DNA from: Lycocorax pyrrhopterus obiensis
Taxonomy: Eukaryota; Chordata; Aves; Passeriformes; Paradisaeidae
NCBI GenBank assembly: GCA_014706295.1
Contig: JACSVZ010000004.1
Location: 93,073,548-93,137,547 of the forward strand
Length of the DNA: 64,000 nt
Direction: 5' to 3'
This document shows, piece after piece, positions 24,355 through 35,357 of this stretch (within the stretch, counting starts at the first letter, position 1; each line of letters opens with the position of its first letter). Under the pieces are notes generated by a model. It was not told where the DNA came from and searched no databases. It saw only the letters and a list, made by a program, of their open reading frames with translations. A program made the translations under genes and the position numbers.

Positions 24355-24375
24355 CAGCAACAACAACAGCAACAA
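24355..24375. repeat. Short CAA/CAG trinucleotide tract
   Basis: Seven triplets of CAR type (CAG CAA CAA CAA CAG CAA CAA). It is not in a recognisable reading frame. Confidence 0.7.
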
Positions 24376-24522
24376 TAAAAGTTAGTGAAAATTCAAGGTA
24401 TGATTCATGGAAGTTTTCACAGACAACCTGCTGGTCTATATAAACACTGGCCTCCTTGTCCTGTCTTCTGATTCTGCCTCAGATTAAGCAGGTGGGGGGG
24501 TTTCAGCCAATGTTTCAGAAAA

Positions 24523-24888
24523 TCAGAATTTAATCTGGTTTGTGGCAGATTCGTCTTCCACACCTTTTCTCCACACTGTTAAACCGAATTCATACAACTT
24601 GGCCTTCAAGTTGCGAGTCTTTTTCCTTGTAGCTGTATGTTGAAGAAAGTATGCTATTCGTTCTAAAAACACTGAGTTCAACAGGTCAAGTTCGTCTCGA
24701 GGGTGACTGACTTCAGTGAGAATGCCGCAGGGAGACATTGGCTCGGCGTGTCTCCCATGTTTACTAATCACAGGAGCAGCAGCAGTCCTCTCCATTTGAG
24801 CAGGGCTGCACAGAACTTTCATTACAAAATAACAAAGCGCAGCTAACTCAACTTTGAATTTAGTTATGGCTTCATTAAAATTTTGCAA
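24523..24888 (-). other. Unassigned open frame in a CpG-richer patch
   Basis: A 121-codon minus-strand frame whose listed start is TTG, not ATG. The frame is open about 16 codons further upstream to a TGA, so there is no clear initiator and an exon is more plausible than a complete gene. The predicted peptide is mixed in composition and not low-complexity. It has a hydrophobic stretch near residues 14-27 (ELAALCYFVMKVLC) and a basic stretch near residues 87-97 (TRKKTRNLKAK). I recognise no family. The 300 bp 24541-24840 hold ten CpG dinucleotides, against almost none in neighbouring DNA. No splice site stands out: an AG lies just upstream, but the tract before it is not pyrimidine-rich. It could be a conserved exon, a decayed gene copy, or chance. 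Confidence 0.3.
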
Positions 24889-27687
24889 AGTTTCTGACTG
24901 AGCATGAATTTTTATAGTGGATGCTTTATGGATTCAGCTGAGTTTCAGTGTGCATTTTAATCCTAGACTCACAGTGAAATACAAAGAAATGCAAATGGCA
25001 AACAAACTTCGATATAAATGCCAGCAAGACAAATGCTTGAAATTTTTCAGTTCTAATGCTGCTAACGCTGACGTCATCCTACATAACTGTGATTTTTAAC
25101 CAGATTCTGCTTTCCTTCCTCACTGGATGGAAAAGGAAAGGTTGTTTATCTAAATGAATACGCCTAGGTTAGGAATGTAGGTTCTTATATAATTAAAAGT
25201 AAAACTTTTTGGTGCATACTAAGTGCACTAAAGCAAGGAATCAGCTCCTGTCATGATGCCTTGAATCATGAGTGTCCCTAGAGGCACCTCCCGCCTGTAC
25301 AGTATCTGCATTTTCAGATATTGTAGAGTGCACTGCAGTTGCAGTCTACAGTACCTTGTGTAGTCTGGGTCCCCACATATACCCGGTTTGCATCCAAAGT
25401 TGGAGATAGATCTGCATACAGACTCTGCCTTACACCTGTGTTTCCTTGGGTTGCGTGGGGAACCACAAAGGCAGGAGCTCTGTATCAGGACTCCTTGCCT
25501 CATGAAGTTTAGGGCCTGAGATCAGCTCTACAATGTGCACTGCAGTGCTGTGTCTTGCAATCAAGAAAAAACTACCTCAGTCTTCAGGAAGTAAAGGGCA
25601 TCAAAGCACCTAACATTTTCTCATGTGGATATTCCATACTGTGTACAGCACAACTCTAGGAGCATGGGGATGGTGGGAACCAGCACTCGACATATCAGCA
25701 GACCTCAGAATACCCTGTACATCACACCATGAAGACTCTGCCTTACCTCTGAAATATTTTTGCATCCTCAGAGAGGCTATCTGACTCCACTAAAGTAATT
25801 TCATCAATTGACTGGCTTTTAGTAAACTAGCATAGAACATACTTCATAAATACATACTACATATAGAGGTACGTATTTACAAACATATATATCTGTTTGC
25901 ACATATAGTATTGGTGTCTCAAAAAACTCCTTTTCAGGGCAAATATACAAAAAATTATTTTGCATTTTATCAGATTCCTTTAGTACTTCTGAGGCTCTGC
26001 CTGAAGACATTTTAACATTACCCAAGATTCCCTGACTTTCTAAAGAGGTGTAATAATGTGCAGGAACAAATCTTGCTGTAACACAGGACTACATGCACGA
26101 ATTTTCTAACCTGCTTCTCCCGTTGAAACCAACAAGTAACCTCAACACGGTATCAAGGACATCTCATAGAAATACAAGACATGTATTGCTTGAAATCATT
26201 GTAGTAGTCTGGAACCATTCTATATCTTTAGGAATGTTCCTGCATCTGTCCTTTCCTTTTTTGCTGGGGTCTGTGTATGTATGCAGATCCTTTGGTAAGG
26301 AATCAATAGGAGGTTGAAGATGCCGCTTGCTACAGGGAAGAGTGTCCTGTGGGACTTTAGCACAGCACTCACTTTTCTGTTTTAAAAGAATAGGCATGGA
26401 GCAGGTTTCAGTTGGTTTAGTGCACATTCAGTTGTGCTTGTATCTGCTGTGATCTTATTCTCTAGAGGCAAAAGCAAAGCTAACTTCAATTCAAACATTG
26501 TACCTTCTGAACTTTCTTTCTCGACCCCAAAGCCAAACCAGAGGCCTCAAGAGATCTGTATGAGTGAACTTGCATGTGCTGCATCCCACTTGGCAGAGAC
26601 ATGTAACTCTGGAGGGAGCTGTTTGTTTCAACCAAAACAGAAATGGCCCAAATGCTTGCTTTAAAGAAAATATAGAGTTAACCACAGCAGCAGAGCATTT
26701 GAGAACACTTTCATGGTTGCCTAGCAAAAGGCTGTACTACTTGAGAAAAGGTATATAGTCGATAGTGCAATGCTTATATCATATTTTACTTTCAGGAAGC
26801 CAATTCCAACAGGACCACTGGTGTAAAAACCCAGCAGATATTTGGCAGGGAACACTCATTCAAAATTTGAAATGATAGTAAACAGCCAGCGGTTTCATTT
26901 CTTGATTTGGTTGTTACGAGGACAGCACGCATTAAAAATTGCTGTTCAGTTCAAGAGCTGTAACATCACAACTGATCCCAAGAAGTGCCAGATCCCCTGT
27001 GGGGTCTGAGGGATGTCACTGGCCATTGATTGTGTGTGGAAGGTCCTTGGACACTGTGACAATTGCACACAGCTACATAACTCATATATTTGCTGAAGAT
27101 CTCAAGCATGTTGTTGCTGTTGTTCATGTAGCCAGCAAGAGGGCATATTTTAAAAAGGGATGTCTTTCATTTCTACTGCAGGTATGGATTCAGCAAAACC
27201 ATTGTGATGACAGCAAGGTGTTGGGATGTTCTTTTGCAGTAGTCAAGATTCATTTCTCTTTGAGGTGAAATATCCCAGGCTGCACTGGTTTTGCTAACAG
27301 AACAGCGTCTCAGATGGCAGCATGGCTACTGCTGAAGACTCAGGCACTTGAAATCCCTTGTATATGTGGAATTTTTTATAATTTAAGAAAAAAATGTTTA
27401 AAAATGGTCGGTTTTATGCAGGAATATGGTAAAGGCTGTACAATCACATTCAACAAAACCATCTGCTAACTTCATGCGGGATTCCAAAACTGGCTTTTCA
27501 GAGCAGCCTCCAGCCATCCTCTTTGCCACCTCTCTGCTGAGATGGTCAAAGAGGCACCATTCTTCTGCTGTGCTGGCACCAGCACCTGCCTGGAGTCCTC
27601 CCTCATATCTCCCCTTGGGTGCTCTCCCAGCACAATCCCAAAGATGACAAAGTTCAGCCATGCATCCTGGGTATCTGATAGGCATTT

Positions 27688-27878
27688 ATCATAGAATTAC
27701 ACAGTCGGAGAATAATTTAGGTTGGAAAAGACCTCTAAGATCACCAAGTACAACCATGAATCCAGCACCACCATGTTCACCACTAAACTATGTCCCCAGG
27801 TGTCACGTCCACACACCTCTTGAACACTCCCAGGGATGGTGATTCCCTGGGAAGCCTCTTCCAATGCCTGACCACTTA
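27688..27878 (-). mobile_element. CR1 3' fragment, minus strand
   Basis: The plus strand begins ATCATAGAATTACACAGTCGG and continues TTAGGTTGGAAAAGACCTCT, AAGATCACCAAG and CCCAGGGATGGTGATTCC. This is the reverse complement of a CR1 3' UTR of the subfamily that carries an ACCATGTTCACCACTAAA-type segment. It is 191 bp and strongly 5'-truncated. It shares its subfamily with the copy at 55387-55716. Confidence 0.88.
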
Positions 27879-30698
27879 GCATGCATTAATTACCACACTT
27901 AGTATATCTGACTCTAATCCTGCTTACACAAGGAGCTAGAGCTTTGCAGAGTCATTTTGGACTTGCAAATGCTTCATGTGTCCTACAAATGAGTTGATAT
28001 AATTTTGAGTTTATTGTATTTTTTCATGGAAAAAATTAAACCATAGCATTACACTAGTGATGAGATTACATGGGATTGGCTGGTTTTCCCTTTCATGCTT
28101 CTGTATGCTACAGTATTATAATATCATAGTGTAGATGGCCCACCTGTGGTTTCCTTAGACTGAACCCACTGAGTTCCTCGTTCCTACAGAAAATCGAGAG
28201 GCCACTACGACCCAGAGGCAGTCCTGTACTCCTACCTCAGAAAAATATGATTTCCCAGGGAGCCAAGAATAATGCATGGGCCACAGTTCTTACACCACAT
28301 TTACTAATATAAATACATAATAATGCAAAACAAAATCTTGGATTTTCTCCAGACTGTAAAAACAATTTCATAAATGTTTATTTGTGTCCAAACAAAGATA
28401 TCATTCAAAGCTGATATTTTAAATCAATTTCCAGAACCTCTGGTTTATAGGTAATTTTCAACTTTTCCATTATTTTTTCTCATTTTGAGTAGACACTTGA
28501 TTCAAGTGTTCCTTGACTAGTAAAAATCTGTTGTATATAGTACAATCAATGGTAAGGTTGTCAGAGCATTCTCCAGAGTTCATGGCCAACAACAATCATG
28601 ATATGAATCAGTGACAAAGAACAGTATCCGTAGTACACAGGGAGCTCCAGAAACACAAAACCCCTAAATCGCATACTCAAAGAGCTGAAAACCAGAGCAT
28701 ATTGACAACTCTACTATAGGAAGTTCCATGTACAAATTCAACTCAACTGTGAATTTAAAGTGCATTGTAATTACAAAGTTTTGGTTAAAAACATTTATCA
28801 AGTGCTTAACATTTATCAAGTTATAGATAAATGCTTAGCATTTATCAAGTTATAGAAAAGACCACAGGGAGGCAATTAAGAGTGTTTTTAACCAGATATC
28901 TTTTACTTGTTATCCTGTAGATATAACTGTTAATTTCAGTGAAAATGAACTAGATGCAAAATAAAAAATATTTGAATATTTGTGCATCCATGAAAAAGAA
29001 GAGACGGTTCTACTTCAGCCAGAATTGTGAGCAGACAACAATCTACAAACCAGAATCAAAACTTCTCCATTTCAGGTGCATCTTTATACAGCTTCAGAAA
29101 CTTCACCTCAAAACACAATAGGGTAAAAGCCTTTAAAAAGCCTGTCTCAGGGAGATAATGGAACAGAGTAGATACATGAATGATGGAACAGTGGAGACAC
29201 ATGAAACAGGCTAGACACGGTGCTATTCCTCTCTTAGACTCTGAAAATCACGGGTTTTCCTAAAGTAGAACTCCGATCTAAATTATTTAAAAACGCTTGC
29301 CAGTGAAGTTTTGCTGGATTTATATGAATGAGTAAAAATAGTCCACATGTGCTTATGTCCAGTTCAAGTGATAAATAGAGAAATGAACATATGTCTGAGC
29401 ACATAAAGAATTGTACAAAGATCCTCAGCAACACAACTGTCACAGTTGTGTCCAGCATCTTGGAGAGCAGTTACATTTAACTGCATCTTACCTTGCACCT
29501 AAAAAATGTAGGTTAGGTTCTCTAGTGTTCAAAGAAATTACCAGAAAATGACTGACTGGTGTTTTATCACGTTTTATTTCCTGTTTATTTAGAGGGACTG
29601 TCATTACAGAAATGAAAATAGCAATATAAACCTTCAATAAAAATAAACATAAAAATAAAAATGGAAAACATCAGTGCAAGAAATTGAAAGCTTTGATAAT
29701 TGCAACATGAACTTTCTCTAGATGAATCCCTTTACTGCCCAGACATTGTGAAAACAGCCTTATGGTAATGCAAGAGTGGTATATATTTATCATGTACTAG
29801 AAAATCAGAGGGTAAAATAGATCTATTTGTTTCAATCAAACACTATGAATTGTACCAGACTACAGTAGTTCACAGTTGGGTGTATACACCTGACACACAG
29901 GCAGATCAGCTTTACCTTTTAAGTAACTTCCTTGTCAGAAATCACAGAATTTCTCATAGCAAGAAAATATAATTGTCCTCTCTGGCTGTGCAATTACTTC
30001 ATCACATTCAAGAAGTATACCAAAATAAAGCAATAACAGAAGAGGTCTAGATTATTTTGAGAATTTCTTTATTTATAAAGCAGAAGGGCTTTTAACCACC
30101 TTTAAGCAAACGGTATCTTTTAAACAAGTATACACGAAATGAGTCTAGTTTACAGTAACTTACAGTTTCCCTCAATACTGTAGGAACACACAGATAAGAC
30201 AGTGTATCCACAGCCACCTAATGGAAGTGGAGTCAGCAATTCTTATCCCCTAGTACATGCCGTAGATTTTGACCAAGCTTCAAACATTTGTTTGTTTCAT
30301 TTTCTGACGTCCATGGGACTGATTCATGTGCTTTGTCTGAAGGTTGTGAATATGGCAGAATGGAAAAGCCATTGCTACTCATTCCTACTCTTGCTGGTGG
30401 GCTTACTGCCAAGCCTCAAAGCCCCCTTCTCTTTTTTGCTCCAGTTTTCTGAGTTCCTGTGACTTCTTGATTTTTTGCAGTGACAGTCACAGTGAGAGGC
30501 ATGGAGGAAAACCCTCAACTCCTCTGCCTGTGCTGCAGGTTGCTATGGTTAGGGCAGGGAAGTGGGTTTCAGACATTTCAGCTCAATGGCACTGGGCTCC
30601 AAAGGAGTTTTCCACCTCCTGGGCAGGTGTTCCAGCCACTGAACTGCAGTATGAGAAACAGGGATTGTGTTCTCCTCTTATCTAAAAATAAAGCTTAC
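27879..30698. other. Unique non-coding stretch
   Basis: AT-rich DNA without a recognisable gene or element. It contains a local duplication at 28789-28858. 30190-30698, just left of the LTR cluster, is unremarkable unique sequence with no retroviral coding similarity that I can see. Confidence 0.55.
28789..28858. repeat. Local three-copy duplication of an ACATTTATCAAG motif
   Basis: The core ATTTATCAAGT occurs three times, near 28793, 28811 and 28840. The last two copies are followed by TATAGA, and a GATAAATGCTTAG segment lies between them. The spacing is irregular (about 18 and 29 bp), so this is a compound duplication rather than a clean tandem array. Confidence 0.8.
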
Positions 30699-30703
30699 TG
30701 AGG

Positions 30704-31140
30704 TGATGCCTTGAAGTGGCTACCTGAAAACAGAGGCTAGACAAGATTAAGAGAATAAAAGCAGGTATTTATTTGAAGGGCCTTCAAAGGTACACCTTGG
30801 GAGTCAAAAGCCTCCGAGGGGCTCCGCCCAAGATGGATGCTGGATCACAGGTTCTTCACACTTTTATAAGTTTGGTCCATTTGCATATCAGGGTTAATTA
30901 TCCAATTATAATTTCAGTTAATGATGTAATTACCCCAAGTTTGCTCCTCCTCTCAAAGGCTTTAGTTTGCATATTTTGGGGCCTGGGACAACAAGGTGTT
31001 GTTGAAGTGCAAACCTAGAGAGGTCTGTTATGTCTAACCAGCATGAGAGAACAGTAGTTAACAGGCCACATGAAACTCCAGAGTTACACACTAGGCAGTA
31101 TGGGATTTGAAAAATATAAAAGTTAAAACCTAAGGCATCA
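30704..31140 (-). mobile_element. Solo ERV LTR "A" with 4-bp target duplication
   Basis: A 437-bp element bounded by TGATGCC on the left and its reverse complement GGCATCA on the right, the short inverted termini expected of an LTR. GAGG flanks it on both sides (30700-30703 and 31141-31144), a 4-bp target duplication. On the minus strand a TATAAAAG box lies at 30861-30868 and AATAAA at 30768-30773, correctly ordered as U3 promoter and polyadenylation signal. I recognise the family from bird genomes. No internal region is present, so it is a solo LTR left by recombination. The 4-bp duplication is typical of gammaretrovirus-like (class I) elements, but class assignment is inference. Confidence 0.88.
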
Positions 31141-31144
31141 GAGG

Positions 31145-31740
31145 GCACTCTGAATTGCTCCTCAAAGGTAAAGCGTCCGCAAAAATAGCACAGTGCTCTC
31201 GCAAGGTGGTCCGATGCTGGTCAGCACCCGTATGCCGCGACCTTCCTAGAGAGAGCGTCCTGCAAAGGACAGCTCTTCCAGAGGCAATGGCAGGCCTCCC
31301 TGGACAGCGAGTGATCTCAGCAAGCATAGCGATTTGTCAGCTGCAAGTGATTCCAGCTCTTGTGATTCAGCTCTTTGTGAAATCACCCACGGCGAACTTG
31401 GGGAACAGAGAGACAGGAGGCCTGTACGGCAATTCCACAGAGGTAGCTTTTATTGTCCAGCAGCCCCTGTGAAGGGAAAGCCAGGGACAAAAACTCCCCC
31501 ACTCAGGGGCAGAAACAGAGGCCTTTTATGGGAAAGGCAGGCGGTGGGGTAGAAACCTGTTAGCCAGCTGGGTACAAGGTATTACCATAAAGAAGCAAGG
31601 CATTCTGGGGGTGGTTCACTTGGTCACCATAACCTAGAGGAAGGTTGCTTATCTCTGGGTAGAGGCTTTTTGGCACTCATGTTTCTCTCCTCCAAGGGAG
31701 TGCAGAGGGCTCTTGTGCCAAGGGGTCACAGCTCCCCACA
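31145..31740 (-). mobile_element. ERV LTR "B", CpG-rich, probably interrupted by LTR A
   Basis: The minus strand starts TGTGGGGAGCTGTGACCCC at 31740. It has a CATAAAAGGC promoter box at 31521-31531 and AATAAA at 31449-31454, then a long R/U5 region. The U5-side part (31165-31330) is rich in CpG, unlike the rest of the window, which suggests a younger insertion that has lost few CpGs. Taken alone the element ends abruptly at 31145. If LTR A is removed together with one GAGG, the sequence continues as TGAGGGCACTCTG, giving a plausible terminal TG at 30699. On that reading LTR A sits 5 bp from the end of LTR B. No target duplication for B is visible. Short open frames here are by-products. Confidence 0.75.
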
Positions 31741-31938
31741 CTGTGCAGCTGATTTGAGGTACATAATGAGGATGTGCACCTTCCCTATAGGCAGCCTAAT
31801 CTGAGCACTGCAAAAGGGGGCAAAGTGCCTATCATGAAGTATTGCAAATCCTTTGCTGGACATAGGGGTGAGCCTACAGTGACACTTGACACGCTAGTCA
31901 GAGTGATGTGGCTGGAGAGCAATGTTAACTTGGGTAAC
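31741..31938. other. Spacer between LTRs B and C
   Basis: 198 bp between two minus-strand LTRs. I see no primer-binding site, polypurine tract or retroviral coding similarity. It may be host DNA or an unrecognised piece of retroviral leader. Confidence 0.4.
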
Positions 31939-32776
31939 TGTTATGAATTAGATGTGAGGGGTTTAGATAAGTCCCTGCCTTTTGCCCAGGCCTCTGGCAG
32001 CAGGCAGTAGCGCTATAGGGATGGCCAGCACCCCAAAACCCACTCTCATTCACAAATTCTTTAATAATGGCTGATTTAGTCTATTATAGAATGGATTATT
32101 TATTTAATAGACACAAAACTAAGAGACATAAGACTTAAAACAGACTATTACTACACAGGAATAAGACAAAAAGAGGACACTAGTATTATGCACGTGGGAT
32201 TAAAGGTACCATTAATTTTACAGGTAGCTAAGAAATAGTATAACTTAGGATCCAATGTTTCTTACACCAAGTTGTTGAAAGGGCACACATTGAAATCCTT
32301 TCCCTAAACTTCCGGAAAAGTGACCGTGAAGTTGCATCCAAGCTTCGGGGAGAAATTGTCTCGCATGTTCCCAGGGAGTGTGTAAGAGACTTCTGCCTCT
32401 ATGATAAACTGTAGTACTTTTATAGTGTAAAAACAGGCCTTTTGGTCACCTGTCTTTTTTATCTCTTCTCGCATCTGTTAAGCTGGCAGACCTTTTGGCA
32501 CCAGGAGATGATACCCACTGGGCCTTGCCCGCCTGGATTATCTTTCCTTTCTGCTCCGGCCACCTGTGTTGGGGAGAGAGGTGATATGCCCTGCCACAGT
32601 AATGCAAATCAAGGCAGTGCATTCCCCATTTCTGCCTCGCAGCCCCATTGCTGTTTGTGTTTCATATTCAGTGCATTAGACCATGAAGGAGAACAACAAA
32701 AATCATCTCACGCCAGTTGTGTACGCCACCTTCTTAGGCCAATAAAACTCCATTATTTTTAATGTAGGCTTTCACA
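31939..32776 (-). mobile_element. ERV LTR "C", minus strand
   Basis: On the minus strand this begins TGTGAAAGCCTACATT at 32776. It has a TATAAAA box at 32418-32424 and AATAAA at 32099-32104, with promoter before polyadenylation signal as expected. It most likely ends in CATAACA at 31939. I recognise the general sequence as an avian ERV LTR. The ends are less certain than for LTR A: the possible 5-bp flanks (GTAAC and TTAAT) match at only three positions. About ten CpGs remain. No internal region is attached. Confidence 0.7.
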
Positions 32777-34924
32777 TTAATGATTGGGCCTGCAGGGTTT
32801 ATGGTAGTGCTGCAACCTACAACATTTTGATGAAGATTTACTTGATGCTTCTACAACTGTACTATATAGTCAGCCAACTCACATTTCCACATGGAGCCAT
32901 TAAAACTATATATATGTCCCACACAGAGAGTGGGTCAGTAAACAAGTTTCAAAAACTTGTTTCTTCTTCTTAAGGCCAGGTCTGTGAGTGACCTTCTTGC
33001 ACTTCAGTTCCATGGAGATCACACACTGCAGCTCCTGCTTTAGATCGAACCTGAAGAAGAGGGGAGTTAAGCTTACCTGCTCTGTGAATAGAAAATACTT
33101 CTATTCACTGTAATTACTCTTGGTCAGAAAACATCTCCTGCACTTTTCCATTTTTACTTGTCTTTGCTTACCACATAAAGGGTTCATTTTCCCTCTCCAG
33201 TAGCCTGTATCGCTGAAAAAAGTGTATTTGCTACAGGGCATTAGGAAATATATTCCCAGATTGCTAAGAATTCATTTTTGTTTGTTTGGAATAAAAGCAC
33301 AGGAACAAATACAGCTAGATTAAAATGAAAAGCATTGCTACAAAGCAGAAAGCACATATAGTGGTTTTTTTTCAGTAGAAGATATACCTTCAGCAGGAGG
33401 CCTGATGGGATTGCTTTAGGCAATAGCCTCAGCTAGTTTCACTCTTTGGAACTTTTATCTTAATAGGGCTGCAGTCTTTGTATGTAGTACTTATGCACTG
33501 AACCCTGGCTTTCAGTGCTGCTAACTTTTGGTAGAAAGGAACAAGATTAAAAATCATACCTGGTAAAGTCACAGTATGATGGGTTTCCTTCAGTAATTAT
33601 CTTATAAAGGAAAATATAAAACCCTTAAAAACATTTTCAGTGTCCATTGTATCAGATAACATTTTTTGGACTATTCCACTTATTGTTTTTTCAACAAACT
33701 GGGGGTCTCTCATACCATTCAGTTCCAGAATGAATAAGATAAATAGCTGCTGCTGCTTCTCTGTAGCCAGCCTGGGGACTGCAGGAGCCTGGAGGAAACT
33801 GGCTGGGTCTAAAACTGTGGGAAATATTCAACTTTGTGAGATGGCTCTGTTTCCAGGCAAGGGATGACATGTCATGTGGAGGAGACTCCTCATCTCATTC
33901 ACTTTTTAGATCTTAGTTAGCACCATGTGAACCTCCCCACTTCAGCCCTTGTGGTATAACCATGTCCATGTGCATGGTGGCTTTTTGTCTGCGTGTAAGA
34001 TGAGACAATTTTAAAATTTAACAGAAGAAGTACTACTCCAGAAAATAACTTCTGTTCTCAGTGGCTGTATCATACACTTTGTTTACTACAGGCATGTAAC
34101 AACCTAGAGCTCGGTAGGTGCTCTCACTAAAAGCATGACCATTTGTGATATTTTGGTACATTTTTAGAGATAAAATTTTATAGTAGTTCTGATTTGATTC
34201 CCTTACCTTAACCTCAAACTCTATTAAAAATATAAACAAGGGTTTAGGAAAATATTGGAGATGAAATCAGAGAGCTGATACTAGTTTACTGAGGTGGCAG
34301 TAACACGCATCCTTTAGTTATCTAAGGGGAACAGAAGAGTAAATTTTTACCCAATGTTTTCCAACATGAAATGTCTACAAACAGTATTAATTTAAGTTAG
34401 TAAAATATTTTATTTCCCAAAATAGTGTCTTGAGCAGTAACTGTAAAATTAATTGCAAACATCTTATCTGTTGTAAGTGCTACAATTACTCCATTCACTA
34501 AGATTTTTTTATAGCACCCCTGTCCCATTACTGCTCTATTGCACTTTTCTAAACTTGATTTAGAAAAATAAAGAAGAAAATTTACTGCAGAAAATATTAA
34601 GATAGCTAATTTAAGAAACAGAACAGCTTTTCATTAGCAGTCATATGACTGGTATTCATGACTTACTGGTAATTATATCAGAGATAATACATTGCAGTTA
34701 GAAAATTTTCTAATTGGCTTCAATAAGAAAGAATAGACAAAGCAGATGAAAAGAACTGAAAAGAATGCTATTGGTATCATTACCTAAAATGAACAAGAGC
34801 CTCCCAGCTATCTGCTCAGTTATCTTAAACATCTCCAATTGTAAGAACTCAGATCAATTAAAAGTGCCCCAAGTTTGAGTACCTATTGCTCACAGCTAGC
34901 AGTACATTTCAGTGTCTCATGCTC
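32777..34924. other. Unique non-coding stretch
   Basis: No gene or recognisable element. AT-rich with short open frames only. Confidence 0.55.
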
Positions 34925-35357
34925 TGTCAGTGAGGAGGTGCACAAAAAAAAAATGGGAGGAAACTTGGCCGGGAAGGCACATTCCATACTAAAGAATGTC
35001 GTGCCCAGTATATTCATTGGGGAGAGTTTGCTAGGAGCCACCAATTGCTCTTGATGGACAGACTGGGCATTGATTAGTGGGGTGCATTGTGCATCACTTA
35101 TTTCTCCTAGGTTTTATTTCTCTGTCTCTGTCTCTCTACCTCTCTTTCGTTGTTGTTATGTTATTATTATTATTGCTATTATCATTACGGTTACTTTTGA
35201 AATTTACTTCTGTATTAAACAGTTCTTAACTTACAGGTTTTACCTTTCTTTTGATTCTTCTTCCGATTCCACAGGGTGAGGGTGGAGGGAAGTGGCAGAA
35301 TGAATGAACAAGCAGCTGTGTGGTGCTCAGTTACTGGCTGGGGTTAAACCATGACAG
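34925..35357 (+). mobile_element. 5'-truncated ERV LTR, plus strand
   Basis: Ends in sense with GCTGTGTGGTGCTCAGTTAC, then TGGCTGGGGTTAAACCATGACA at 35336-35357. It carries an ATTAAA polyadenylation-type signal at 35214-35219, preceded by a TTG/TTA triplet-rich stretch (35149-35190). The 7901-8492 element shows the same order in reverse complement, so the two are one family. The first ~140 bp of the LTR are missing: recognisable sequence starts at CAGTGAGGAGGTGCAC. The TATA region has decayed to AGTATATTC. Confidence 0.82.

Larger units (their letters stand above)
18603..27687. other. Unique non-coding stretch, ~9 kb
   Basis: No recognisable transposable element or known gene. It contains a CAA/CAG-rich tract at 24355-24375 and a CpG-richer open frame near 24.5-24.9 kb, reported separately. 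Elsewhere CpG is scarce and open frames are short. Confidence 0.55.

Noticed and set aside
31155..31472. 105-codon plus-strand frame and overlapping frames
   Set aside because: Inside the CpG-rich part of LTR B. No retroviral or host protein similarity is seen.
31741..31938. Primer-binding site or leader linking LTRs B and C into one provirus
   Set aside because: No TGG-type primer site follows LTR C on the minus strand, no purine tract precedes LTR B, and the two LTRs differ in sequence.
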